Source: Streptomyces sp. NRRL F-2580 (GTDB lineage Bacteria > Actinomycetota > Actinomycetes > Streptomycetales > Streptomycetaceae). From it: a stretch of 64,000 bases of DNA. Each line of letters begins with the position of its first letter. The stretch's first letter is position 1. The notes under the pieces were generated by a model, which was not told the origin of the DNA, did no database searches, and was given only the letters and a program-made list of their open reading frames with translations. Location of the stretch: positions 62,001 to 126,000 of the forward strand of contig NZ_JOIR01000001.1 of NCBI RefSeq assembly GCF_000720115.1, in the 5' to 3' direction. A program made the position numbers and the translations under genes. Below, piece after piece: positions 8,225 through 16,240 of this stretch.

Positions 8225-10350
8225 CGCTGTGACCGGGAAGGTTCACCGGGTCGCGGCGCCGGTGCGGTGCGTGATCCGCGGGCCAGGACGCTGGGCCACC
8301 AACTGCGCGGGCCGATGTCGATCACGAGTGCCGGAACCAGCAGGGACCGCACGACAAGGGTGTCGAGGAGGACTCCGAAGGCGACGATGAAGGCGATCTG
8401 GACGAGGAAGGCGAGTGGGATGACCATGAGCGCGGCGAAGGTCGCTGCGAGCACCACGCCGGCCGAGGTGATGACGCCGCCCGTCGTCGTCAGGCCGCGC
8501 AGGACCCCTTGGCGTACGCCGTGGACGAGGGACTCCTCCCGGACGCGGGACATCAGGAAGATGTTGTAGTCGACGCCCAGCGCCACGAGGAAGACGAATC
8601 CGTACAGCGGTACGGAGGCGTCCGTGCCGCTGAACCCGAGCAGGTGCTCGAAGACGAGCGCGGATACGCCCAGGGTGGCCAGGAAGTTCAGCGCCACGGT
8701 CGCGACGAGCAGGACCGGCACCAGGAACGAGCGCAGCAGAAGGACGAGGATCAGCAGGATGATGCCGAGGACGACCGGGACGATGACGGTGCGGTCGCGG
8801 GCCGCGGTCCGTTCGGTGTCGTACTGCTGGGCGCTGTAGCCCCCGACGATGGCGTCCGCCTCCGGCACGGCGTGCAGGCGGGTGCGCAGTTCGGCGATGG
8901 TCCGCTTCGCCGTGTCGCTGTCGGCGGCTGCCTTGAGGGTGGCGTCGACGCGGATGCGGCCGTCGACGGCGAGGGGTTCACCCTCGCCGGGCCGTCCGGA
9001 GGCCGTCACGGGTGCCGCCGAGGCGACGCCGTCGGTCGCGCTGGCGAGAGCCCGCACGTCGGCGGCTGCGGCGGCGTCGGCGATGATCACGGCCGGCTGG
9101 CCGGATCCGCCGGGGAAGTGCCGGCCGAGCGTCTTCTGGGCGGCGACGGAGGGGGCGTCGTTGACGAAGATCTCGTCCAGGGGGACACCGTTGGACGAGA
9201 GGGCGGGGGCGAACGCCGCCAGGGCGAGCATGAGCACGGTCGTCGATGCCCAGACGCGACGGGGCGCCCGGTCGATGACGGCCGCGATGCGGCGCCACAC
9301 CCTGTGTCCCTCCGCGGTGGCGTCGCCGGGCTTGGGCGTGGCGGGCCAGAACGCGGCTCGGCCGAGCAGGACCAGGACGGCGGGCAGGAAGGTGAGGGTG
9401 GCCAGGACGGAGCAGGCGATGCCGATGGCGCCGACCGGCCCGAGGGCCCGGTTGTTGGTCAGGCAGCCGGCCAGCAGGGCGAGCAGCCCCAGGGCCACCG
9501 TGGCTCCGCTGGCGGTGATCGCGCCTGCCGAGCGCCGGACGGCGGCCAGGGCCGCGGCCGTCCGGTCGCCGCGCGCGGCGAGTTCCTCCCGGTACCGTGC
9601 GGCGAGCAGCAGCGCGTAGTCGGTCGCCGCACCGATGACCAGGATGGACAGGATGCCCTGTACCTGTCCGTCGACCCGCACGATGCCGCGGTCGGCCAGC
9701 GCGTAGACGACGGCGCAGGCCAGGCCGAGGGCGAACACCGCACTGATGATGATCACCAGGGGAAGCAGCAGGCTGCGGTAGACGAGCAGCAGGATCAGGA
9801 GCACGGCGCCGAGGGCCACGCCGAGCAGAAGGCCGTCGATGCCGGAGAAGGCGTCCGCGAGGTCGGCCTGCGTGGCGGCGGGTCCGGCGATCTGGGCGCT
9901 CAGACCGGGTACGGAGTCTGCTGCCGCGCGTACCTCGTCCAGGACGGCGGGCAACTCGTCGCCCAGGTCCGGGGCGAACGGCACGACCGCCTGCAGGGCT
10001 CGGCCGTCCTGCGAGCGCAGGGCGGGCGACGGCGGTCCGCCGACCCCCGCCTTCCCGGCCAGAGAGGCGACGGCGGTGGTGGCGTCCTGCTGCTGGGCCT
10101 CGGTGACGGCCCCGCCGTCCTGCGCCTGCCAGACGACGATCGCGGGCACCGACTGGGACCGCTCGAAGGCCTTGCGCTCATCGAGCACCCTGGTGGATTC
10201 CGCGCTCCGGGGCAGGAAAGCGGCTTGGTCGTTGGTGGCGACCTCGCCGAGCTTCCCGGCGTAGGGGCCGAGGGTTGCGCCGATCCCCAGCCAGATCACC
10301 AGCAGGACCGCCGGCACCAGCCACCGCCACCACCGCGACGAGCTCCTCAT
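8221..10350 (-). CDS. MMPL/RND-family exporter
   Basis: This 709-aa protein is a proton-driven exporter of the MmpL/ActII-ORF3 type. It has one N-terminal membrane segment, a large extracytoplasmic loop, five clustered segments (about 170-330), a second loop and a second cluster (about 520-680). Family motifs DYALLLAARYREE and DYNIFLMSRVREE are visible after membrane segments of the two halves. I chose the ATG at 10350 because GAAAGG precedes it; an in-frame GTG at 10371 has no ribosome binding site. It is divergent from a MarR regulator that very likely controls it. Substrate is unknown; drugs or lipids are typical. Confidence 0.88.
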   Translation of the reverse strand: MRSSSRWWRWLVPAVLLVIWLGIGATLGPYAGKLGEVATNDQAAFLPRSAESTRVLDERKAFERSQSVPAIVVWQAQDGGAVTEAQQQDATTAVASLAGKAGVGGPPSPALRSQDGRALQAVVPFAPDLGDELPAVLDEVRAAADSVPGLSAQIAGPAATQADLADAFSGIDGLLLGVALGAVLLILLLVYRSLLLPLVIIISAVFALGLACAVVYALADRGIVRVDGQVQGILSILVIGAATDYALLLAARYREELAARGDRTAAALAAVRRSAGAITASGATVALGLLALLAGCLTNNRALGPVGAIGIACSVLATLTFLPAVLVLLGRAAFWPATPKPGDATAEGHRVWRRIAAVIDRAPRRVWASTTVLMLALAAFAPALSSNGVPLDEIFVNDAPSVAAQKTLGRHFPGGSGQPAVIIADAAAAADVRALASATDGVASAAPVTASGRPGEGEPLAVDGRIRVDATLKAAADSDTAKRTIAELRTRLHAVPEADAIVGGYSAQQYDTERTAARDRTVIVPVVLGIILLILVLLLRSFLVPVLLVATVALNFLATLGVSALVFEHLLGFSGTDASVPLYGFVFLVALGVDYNIFLMSRVREESLVHGVRQGVLRGLTTTGGVITSAGVVLAATFAALMVIPLAFLVQIAFIVAFGVLLDTLVVRSLLVPALVIDIGPRSWWPSVLARGSRTAPAPRPGEPSRSQR

Positions 10351-10383
10351 GGGCACGCGCCTTTCATTCACTCAACCATAAAG

Positions 10384-10411
10384 TATCTCAATGATCGAGA
10401 GATCATATGCT
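10384..10411. promoter_or_regulatory. MarR operator over divergent promoters
   Basis: ATGATC-GAGA-GATCAT (10391-10406) is a perfect inverted repeat. It overlaps a second symmetry, TCTC-N7-GAGA (10386-10400). TATGCT at 10406-10411 can serve as the -10 for a leaderless MarR mRNA starting at 10418. On the minus strand TACTTT (10379-10384) could be the -10 for the exporter. A dimeric regulator bound here would block both genes. Confidence 0.55.
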
Positions 10412-10417
10412 GAGGAC

Positions 10418-10912
10418 ATGCGCAGCGCCGGCACGTCCCCGCCCGAACTTCCGTCCGACGACCCGATCGGGTTGCAGTCCTTCGCCGTGCTCCTGCGCGC
10501 GATGAACGCCGAGTTCAACCGGATCGCCCAGGAGTTCGCACACGCCCAGGGCCTGCACCTGACGGACGTGCAGGCGCTGATCGCCGTACTGGACGCCGAA
10601 CGCGACCAGGCGGCCGGCCCCATGACCCCCGGGCGGCTGAGCACGCACATGAACCTCACCTCGGGTGCGACGACGGCCTGCCTGGACCGGCTGGAGAAGG
10701 CCGGCCACATCCGCAGGGTCCGGGCCGCCGACGACCGGCGCGTGGTGCACATCCACTACGCCCAGGCCGGCCGCGAAGCGGCACGCGAGTACTTCCGGCC
10801 GCTCGCCCGATGCACCGATGCGGCGCGGGCCCGCTTCAGCCCCGACGAACTGCACACGATCGTCCGGTTCCTGAACGAGATGAACGGCGAGCTCTCACGC
10901 GTGCGCCGCTGA
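10418..10912 (+). CDS. MarR-family transcriptional regulator
   Basis: This 164-aa winged-helix repressor has the MarR fold: an N-terminal dimer helix, a helix-turn-helix around LSTHMNLTSGATTACLDRLE, and the beta wing DDRRVVHIHY. It probably represses itself and the divergent MMPL exporter and is released by a small ligand. An ATG at 10391 would add 9 residues but lies inside the putative operator. The ATG at 10418 sits 7 nt after TATGCT, so I prefer it as a leaderless start. Confidence 0.87.
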   Translation: MRSAGTSPPELPSDDPIGLQSFAVLLRAMNAEFNRIAQEFAHAQGLHLTDVQALIAVLDAERDQAAGPMTPGRLSTHMNLTSGATTACLDRLEKAGHIRRVRAADDRRVVHIHYAQAGREAAREYFRPLARCTDAARARFSPDELHTIVRFLNEMNGELSRVRR

Positions 10913-10998
10913 GCCCGTGGGGGGCGGGGTGGGACGGCTGCGCCGGGCTTCCCCGGCGGGCTGCGCAGAGTACCGGAGGTCATCGAACGGAGAAGAGA

Positions 10999-11506
10999 TT
11001 GGACGCGGTCCAGTTCCCGCTCAGCGCTCGGGTGCGCCGGGCCCGGCGATGGTTCGTGGCCACGAGCGGGGCGGGCGCCGTACTCGCGGGAGCCGCCCTC
11101 GCATCCGTGGTGGCCGACGCCCGCGGCTGGGCGCCGGTGCCGCGGGGGCTCCAGGCGGGCCTGGTGCTGGTGACGCTGTTCGTGCTGCCCGTCGCATGGT
11201 GGGAGTACGGGCCGTCTGGGCGCTGCGCGGGACGAGCCGAGCTGTTCGCCGCCGCCGGCGCACCGCCGGCGGCGTCCCACCGACCGGCAGGTGCTCGACC
11301 ACCTGCGCGACGAGCACCCGCCCACCCCGCTGTGGTGGATGCCGGCCGGCCCCGACGGCGGCGGCACCCGCCCGCTCCGACCAGGGCGAACCGTCCGCCG
11401 GCCCTCGACCATGGGCGGTGCCGCCAACGCAGCGCCGGCGGACGCCGCATCGGCAGGCCGGAGCAGCACCGGGCCGCAGCCAGTCGGCGCGGCCAGGCAC
11501 CGCCTA
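10999..11506 (+). pseudogene. Probable frameshifted small membrane-protein gene
   Basis: A TTG at 10999 follows a good GGAG (10989-10992). The frame then encodes a basic N-terminus and two hydrophobic segments (ATSGAGAVLAGAALASVV and GLVLVTLFVLPVAWWEYG). After about 11215 that frame loses protein-like character. The +1 frame then reads DRQVLDHLRDEHPPTPLWWM near 11282-11341, which looks genuine. A single indel between 11215 and 11280 would join them. The +1 frame runs on to a stop at 11602, antisense to the kinase gene. It may be a decayed gene, a sequencing error or two small genes. Confidence 0.35.
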
Positions 11507-12700
11507 GAGCTTCTGGGCCGCGGCGATGCCCAGCGCCACGATCAGCGTCACCAGGACGAACACGATCAGCCGCTGCCGCATCAGCCGCGGGTCCGGCCGT
11601 GACGGGCGCCGTCCGGTCCCCGTCGTCCTGGGCCCCGGACGGCCGCCCGTACGGCCCGAGGTCGGCCGGGAGGACGGGCCGCCGGGGTGGCGCGGATTGC
11701 GGGAGGACGAGGGCCGCGAGTGCGGCCCGCCCGGAGATCCGCCCGCGGCCCCGGGCGTGGTGGAGCCGCCCGTACGACGCTCCGTGCGCGACTCCGGGTA
11801 GTCCTCGGGGAGCCGGCCCGTCGGCCGCTCGGTCCGGGCCCGCTGCGCCGGGGGGCGGCTCTCCGACAGTCCCTGTGCCTCGCGGGCCGCGATCTCCTTG
11901 AGCCGCATCGACAGCTGGAGCGTGCTGGGCCGCTCCTCGGGATCCTTGGCCAGGCAGGCCCGTACGAGGGGTGCCAGCGCGTCCGGGACCCCCTGGAGGT
12001 GCGGCTCCTCGTGCACCACGCGGTAGAGCATGACCTCGGAACTGCCGTGCCCGAAGGGCGAGTCGGCGGTCGCCGCGTAGGCGAGGGTGGCGCCGAGGGC
12101 GAAGACGTCGGTGGCGGGGGTGACGGCCGCGCCGCGCACCTGCTCGGGCGCGAGGAAGCCGGGGGAGCCGACGGCCGTACCCACATGGGTGAGCGTGCTC
12201 GCCCCGGTGGCCCAGGCGATCCCGAAGTCGATGATCCGCGGGCCCTTGGGGGAGAGCAGGATGTTCGAGGGCTTGAGGTCCCGGTGGACGACCCCCGCCT
12301 CGTGCACGGCGACCAGCCCCTCGGAGAGCGCGGCGCCGACGGCGGCGATCTGCGCGGCCGTCAGGGGGCCCTCCTCTGCCACCTTGTCGTGCAGTGAGGG
12401 TCCGGGCACGTATTGGGTGGCGAACCACGGCCGTTCGGCCTCCAGGTCCGCCGCCACCAGTCGCGCCGTGCAGCCGCCCCGGATCCGCCGGGCGGCGGAC
12501 ACCTCGCGGGCGAACCGCGAGCGGAACTCCTGGTCCTCGGCCAGGTCCGGCCGGATGACCTTGAGCGCGACGCGCTGCCCGCGCCGGTCCGATCCCAGGT
12601 AGACCACGCCCATGCCGCCGGCACCGAGCCGCCGGTGCAGTCTGAACGAGCCGACGACACGCGGGTCCTCGCGCCGGAGCCGCATCATCGCCATGTCCAC
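11504..12700 (-). CDS. Serine/threonine protein kinase with C-terminal membrane tail
   Basis: This 398-aa Hanks-type kinase phosphorylates proteins on Ser/Thr. Residues about 18-275 form the kinase domain: glycine loop LGAGGMGVVY (25-34), the ATP-binding Lys in VALK (47), HRDLKPSN (139-146, catalytic Asp141), DFG (158-160) and PGFLAPEQ. Residues about 280-375 are a basic, Pro/Arg/Ser-rich linker. The last 22 residues form one membrane helix, with almost nothing outside the membrane. It therefore lacks the PASTA or other sensor domain of PknB-like kinases. The start may be the GTG at 12700 or nearby ATGs at 12694, 12688 or 12685. Targets are unknown. Confidence 0.9.
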   Translation of the reverse strand: MDMAMMRLRREDPRVVGSFRLHRRLGAGGMGVVYLGSDRRGQRVALKVIRPDLAEDQEFRSRFAREVSAARRIRGGCTARLVAADLEAERPWFATQYVPGPSLHDKVAEEGPLTAAQIAAVGAALSEGLVAVHEAGVVHRDLKPSNILLSPKGPRIIDFGIAWATGASTLTHVGTAVGSPGFLAPEQVRGAAVTPATDVFALGATLAYAATADSPFGHGSSEVMLYRVVHEEPHLQGVPDALAPLVRACLAKDPEERPSTLQLSMRLKEIAAREAQGLSESRPPAQRARTERPTGRLPEDYPESRTERRTGGSTTPGAAGGSPGGPHSRPSSSRNPRHPGGPSSRPTSGRTGGRPGPRTTGTGRRPSRPDPRLMRQRLIVFVLVTLIVALGIAAAQKL

Positions 12701-13245
12701 CCCGCTGACCGGTCGTCCTGTTGACGTGGCACAGCTTACGGACCATCCGGCATGCGTGCTCAGAGGCCGCGCCCTCGCCGTGGGATTCGATTGTCAGTGC
12801 GGCACAGCACACTTGAGGGAGCATCAGGAGGTCCGGCCAGCAGCGCGGAGCGCGTGCTCCGCGCGCCCAAGCGGCCCTTGGGCCAAGGGGATTGAGGCCC
12901 GGGGGTGGGTGCGGGAGCGCCCGGGTGCACCCGTATGCCGCCCACCCGCGAATGGATCTTGCCGAGGGCCGGTGGGCGGACACGCATCAACAGGGAGTGA
13001 CGGAAGTGAGAGAAGTCACTACCCTCCGGTCATCCCCTCCGGGAAGACCCCGACAGCGGGGGAGCGACCTCCACCCAGGGGAGTACACGGACGAGGCCCC
13101 GTCATCCTCCTGGAGGCCCGGCAATGGGTACGAAGGCATGAGGCCAGGGGCCGTCCGCCCGCCTAGTGTTGAAGACAAGCGGCGGGTGGCGCACTCGTCC
13201 CCCGAGGTCACAAGCCCGCCGCTGCCAAACGACAGGGAGAGGGCC
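12701..13245. other. 545-bp gap with hairpins and a long leader
   Basis: I see no gene here. It contains a perfect 9-bp hairpin (GCGCGGAGC/GCTCCGCGC, 12843-12864) and an inverted repeat AGTGAC/GTCACT (12996-13001 and 13015-13020). The in-frame upstream extension of the next gene is open but its third-codon positions are much less GC-rich than real genes here, so it is probably untranslated. TAGTGT at 13164-13169 is a possible -10. Confidence 0.6.
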
Positions 13246-13431
13246 ATGGCGGACATCGCACGGCAGGGACGCAAGGCATTCGCGTTCAACGGCCACGAGT
13301 CCGGCACCCGCCACCCACTGGTGGCCGCGGCCATGGTGCTCCCCCTGGCCGCCCTGCTGCTCTTCCTCTTCGGAGGCTTCGATCAGCTGGCGGCACAGGC
13401 GTCGTCCGTGGGTCTGATGCCGGGGCGCTGA
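13246..13431 (+). CDS. Small hypothetical membrane protein, 61 aa
   Basis: The ATG follows a GGGAGAGGG purine tract and opens a 61-codon frame. The first 25 residues are polar and basic. Residues about 24-44 (LVAAAMVLPLAALLLFLFGG) form one membrane segment, and the C-terminus is short. Function is not recognisable. A strong terminator follows the stop by about 95 bp, which supports a real transcript. Confidence 0.65.
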   Translation: MADIARQGRKAFAFNGHESGTRHPLVAAAMVLPLAALLLFLFGGFDQLAAQASSVGLMPGR

Positions 13432-13524
13432 GCGGCGCCCCGGGCCCGGGAGAGCGGTCCGGGCCGGGACATCGGTCGTCGAACCCCGTGGGGACGGGGG
13501 AGCGACGGACGGACGGCAGGTGAA

Positions 13525-13572
13525 GGGTGCTGCCCGTACGACTGGGGAGTCGGACGGGCAGCACCCTTTTTC
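13525..13572 (+). terminator. Rho-independent terminator
   Basis: Arms at 13525-13543 and 13548-13566 pair over 19 bp with one mismatch around a GGGG loop. Six T residues follow at 13567-13572. It ends the transcript of the 61-aa membrane protein. Confidence 0.9.
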
Positions 13573-13602
13573 ATGCCCTGCTCGGAGGGAAAACGGGAAC
13601 GC

Positions 13603-13637
13603 GAAAGCCCCGGCCGAAGAAACGGCCGGGGCTTTCG
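13603..13637 (-). terminator. Terminator of the tRNA operon
   Basis: CGAAAGCCCCGGCCG (13603-13617) and its exact complement (13623-13637) form a 15-bp stem with a 5-nt loop. It lies 6 bp beyond the 3' end of the last minus-strand tRNA-Val gene. Confidence 0.8.
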
Positions 13638-13642
13638 GTCGG

Positions 13643-13714
13643 TGCGCGATACTGGGATTGAACCAGTGACCTCTTCCGTGTCAGGGAAGCGCTCTCCCGC
13701 TGAGCTAATCGCGC
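13643..13714 (-). tRNA. tRNA-Val (GAC), copy 3 of the operon
   Basis: The 72-nt cloverleaf has acceptor stem GCGCGAT/ATCGCGC, D-arm GCTC/GAGC, anticodon loop CTGACAC in a CTTCC/GGAAG stem and T-loop TTCAATC. The discriminator is A and CCA is not encoded. It is identical to the next copy. Confidence 0.97.
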
Positions 13715-13766
13715 GGGAACCACGGCTCGGAAGCCGCAGGTCAGGCATGTGATGCCAGGTACTGCG

Positions 13767-13838
13767 TGCGCGATACTGGGATTGAACCAGTGACCTCTTC
13801 CGTGTCAGGGAAGCGCTCTCCCGCTGAGCTAATCGCGC
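13767..13838 (-). tRNA. tRNA-Val (GAC), copy 2 of the operon
   Basis: This 72-nt gene has the same sequence as the copy at 13643-13714, with acceptor stem GCGCGAT/ATCGCGC and anticodon GAC. It belongs to the same minus-strand operon. Confidence 0.97.
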
Positions 13839-13857
13839 GGGGATCCTTGCGGACCAG

Positions 13858-13929
13858 TGGACGATACTGGGATTGAACCAGTGACCTCTTCCGTGTCAGG
13901 GAAGCGCTCTCCCGCTGAGCTAATCGTCC
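13858..13929 (-). tRNA. tRNA-Val (GAC), copy 1 of the operon, variant acceptor stem
   Basis: The body matches the other two Val(GAC) genes, but the acceptor stem is GGACGAT/ATCGTCC. The pairing changes are compensated on both sides, so the gene is folded and probably functional. The discriminator is A. Confidence 0.96.
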
Positions 13930-13933
13930 TTGG

Positions 13934-14004
13934 AGGTGGAGACGGGATTTGAACCCGTGTAGACGGCTTTGCAGGCCGTTGCCTCGCCTCTCGGCCACTC
14001 CACC
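13934..14004 (-). tRNA. tRNA-Cys (GCA)
   Basis: The 71-nt cloverleaf has acceptor stem GGTGGAG/CTCCACC, anticodon loop CTGCAAA in an ACGGC/GCCGT stem and a TTCAAAT T-loop. The discriminator is U, as required for cysteinyl-tRNA. Only 4 bp separate it from the next tRNA-Val. Confidence 0.96.
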
Positions 14005-14043
14005 ATGGAGCTGCAGGGGTTCTCGGGAAGATCCCCCACTTCG

Positions 14044-14116
<73 letters not shown>

Positions 14117-14171
14117 AGGTCGCCGTGTTCACTCCGGGGTTTTCCCCCTTCGCTCCCTGGCGACGAGTTGA

Positions 14172-14199
14172 ACTCTAGCGGATTCCCGGGCCAGCTCAA
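14172..14199 (-). promoter_or_regulatory. Promoter of the tRNA operon
   Basis: On the minus strand TTGAGC (14194-14199) and TAGAGT (14172-14177) are separated by 16 bp. This is a good vegetative sigma-type promoter about 55 bp before tRNA-Gly. Confidence 0.6.
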
Positions 14200-14283
14200 A
14201 AACGCGTTTCCGCAGCGTGCTGCCGCTCGATCACCACAGGTCACCCCGCCGTCACCCCACCGGCGCCGCGTCGTCACCGGTCA

Positions 14284-14289
14284 TAGACT
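14284..14289 (+). promoter_or_regulatory. -10 hexamer for a leaderless pabB mRNA
   Basis: TAGACT ends 7 nt before the GTG at 14297. No ribosome binding site is present between them. A leaderless transcript is likely. Confidence 0.4.
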
Positions 14290-14296
14290 CGCAGCC

Positions 14297-15379
14297 GTGC
14301 ACGACCTGCCCCCCATGGCCCGCTTCGGCGGCCTCCTCGCGACCGACCTCCGGGACGTCACCAGCGATCCCGCAGCCCTCGACTCCACCGGCTTCTGGGC
14401 GGTGGCCGCCGGCTTCGAAGGGCGGCTCGTCTGCGCGCGCTTCGGGGACGTGCGCCCCGACCCGGTCCCCGCGCCGGTCCCGGGCGCCTGGCGCGGCCCC
14501 GACGCCGACCAGTGGACCTCCTCGCTCGACCGGACCGCGTACGTCGACGGCGTGCGCCGCATCCGCGAGCACATCGCCGCAGGTGAGGTCTACCAGGCCA
14601 ACCTCTGCCGCGTGATGTCCGCGCCGCTTCCCCACCCGGACCGCGCCGACGTCGACGCCCTCACGGCGCTCCTCGCCCGCGGCAACCCCGCACCCTTCGC
14701 AGGAACGATTCGGCTGGCCGCGCACGGCGTGGAGATCGCCACCGCCTCCCCGGAGCTCTTCCTGCGCCGGACCGGCCGCCGCATCGAGTCCGGACCCATC
14801 AAGGGCACCGGCCGCACCGCCGCCGACCTGCTCCCCAAGGACCACGCCGAGAACGTGATGATCGTGGACCTCGTACGCAACGACCTCGGCCGGGTCTGCG
14901 CCACGGGCTCCGTCACCGTCCCCGAACTGTGCGCCGTCGAGGAGCACCCCGGCCTGGTCCACCTCGTCTCCACCGTGAGCGGCGAGCTCGCCGACGGCGC
15001 CGGCTGGCCCGAGCTGCTCGCCGCCACCTTCCCGCCCGGCTCCGTCACCGGCGCGCCCAAGTCCTCCGCCCTGCGGATCATCGAGGCCCTGGAGACCGCC
15101 CCGCGCGGTCCCTACTGCGGAGGCATCGGCTGGGTCGACGCAGACCGGGGCACCGCCGAGCTCGCCGTCGGCATCCGCACCTTCTGGATCGACCGCGAGA
15201 CCCCCGGCGGCCCCAGCCTGCTCTTCGGCACCGGCGCCGGCATCACCTGGGGCTCCGACCCCGACCGCGAGTGGGCGGAGACCGAACTGAAGGCCGCCCG
15301 GCTGCTGCGGGTCGCGGCGGGCCACGAGACCACCGGCACCCAGGGGGCGAACGGAACGATCGGAAGGACCGCACCATGA
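14297..15379 (+). CDS. pabB: Aminodeoxychorismate synthase component I
   Basis: This 360-aa chorismate-binding enzyme aminates chorismate on the way to 4-aminobenzoate and folate. The chorismate-binding domain fills residues about 75-350. The motif PIKGT carries Lys169, the nucleophile typical of PabB; anthranilate synthase has PIAGT instead. Other family motifs are IVDLVRNDLGR, GSVTGAPK and the C-terminal FGTGAGITWGSDP. The protein is shorter than E. coli PabB and has no glutaminase domain, so PabA must come from elsewhere. The start is GTG, leaderless; ATG at 14315 is the alternative. It overlaps pabC by 4 bases. Confidence 0.9.
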   Translation: MHDLPPMARFGGLLATDLRDVTSDPAALDSTGFWAVAAGFEGRLVCARFGDVRPDPVPAPVPGAWRGPDADQWTSSLDRTAYVDGVRRIREHIAAGEVYQANLCRVMSAPLPHPDRADVDALTALLARGNPAPFAGTIRLAAHGVEIATASPELFLRRTGRRIESGPIKGTGRTAADLLPKDHAENVMIVDLVRNDLGRVCATGSVTVPELCAVEEHPGLVHLVSTVSGELADGAGWPELLAATFPPGSVTGAPKSSALRIIEALETAPRGPYCGGIGWVDADRGTAELAVGIRTFWIDRETPGGPSLLFGTGAGITWGSDPDREWAETELKAARLLRVAAGHETTGTQGANGTIGRTAP

Positions 15380-16197
15380 GAATCTGGCTCGACGGAGCGC
15401 TGAAGGACGTCGGCAGCGCGCACGTGTCCGTCCTCGACCACGGGCTGACCGTCGGCGACGGCGTCTTCGAGACGCTGAAGGCGGAGCGCGGCCGGGCCTT
15501 CGCCCTCACCCGCCACCTGGAACGGCTCACCCGCTCCGCCCGGGGACTCGGCCTGCCCGACCCCGACCTCGACGAGGTGCGCCGGGCCTGCGCCGCCGTA
15601 CTGGAGGCCAACCCGGTGGAGCAGGGACGGCTGCGCCTCACCTACACCGGCGGGGTCGCCCCGCTCGGCTCCGACCGCGGCGACGCCGGCCCCACCCTGA
15701 TCGCCGCCGTCGCGCCGTCCGTCCGCCGCCCGGACGCCACCGCCGTCGTCACCGTCCCCTGGGTGCGCAACGAGCGCTCCGCCGTGGCCGGCCTGAAGAC
15801 CACCTCGTACGCCGAGAACGTGGTCGCGCTCGCCGCCGCGCACCGGGCCGGGGCCTCCGAGGCCCTCCTCGCCAACACGGTCGGCCGGCTCTGCGAGGGC
15901 ACCGGCTCCAACGTCTTCGTCGTCATCGACGGGGAACTGCACACCCCGCCCCTGAGCTCCGGCTGCCTGGCGGGCATCACCCGGGCCCTCATCGTCGACT
16001 GGGCCGGTGCCAAGGAGACCGACCTGCCGTTCGAGGCACTGGAACAGGCCGAGGAGGTCTTCGTGACCTCCTCCCTGCGCGACGCCCAGGCGGTCGTCCG
16101 GATCGACGGCCGCGAGCTGGGGACGGGCCCCGGGCCGGTCACGGCCGAGGTGATGCGGATCTTCGAGGTGAAGGCCGGATCGGACATCGATCCGTGA
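15376..16197 (+). CDS. pabC: Aminodeoxychorismate lyase
   Basis: This 273-aa PLP enzyme of aminotransferase fold type IV turns aminodeoxychorismate into 4-aminobenzoate and pyruvate. The catalytic Lys is in GLKTTSYAENV (Lys141). The N-terminal VSVLDHGLTVGDGVFET and the EGTGSNVF motif near 175-182 are typical of the family. Branched-chain or D-amino-acid aminotransferases share this fold, but coupling to pabB (ATGA overlap) makes PabC by far the best call. GGAAGGA precedes the ATG. Confidence 0.9.
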   Translation: MRIWLDGALKDVGSAHVSVLDHGLTVGDGVFETLKAERGRAFALTRHLERLTRSARGLGLPDPDLDEVRRACAAVLEANPVEQGRLRLTYTGGVAPLGSDRGDAGPTLIAAVAPSVRRPDATAVVTVPWVRNERSAVAGLKTTSYAENVVALAAAHRAGASEALLANTVGRLCEGTGSNVFVVIDGELHTPPLSSGCLAGITRALIVDWAGAKETDLPFEALEQAEEVFVTSSLRDAQAVVRIDGRELGTGPGPVTAEVMRIFEVKAGSDIDP

Positions 16198-16240
16198 ACC
16201 CTGGTGACGCGGGGCCGCGGGGCAGGTAGAACTCGAAGTG

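Noticed and set aside
10351..10371. GTG start at 10371 for the MMPL exporter
   Set aside because: There is no ribosome binding site before it, while GAAAGG sits correctly before the ATG at 10350.
12892..13245. In-frame upstream extension of the 61-aa membrane protein
   Set aside because: Third-codon positions are far less GC-rich than in true genes here, and a good ribosome binding site precedes the ATG at 13246.
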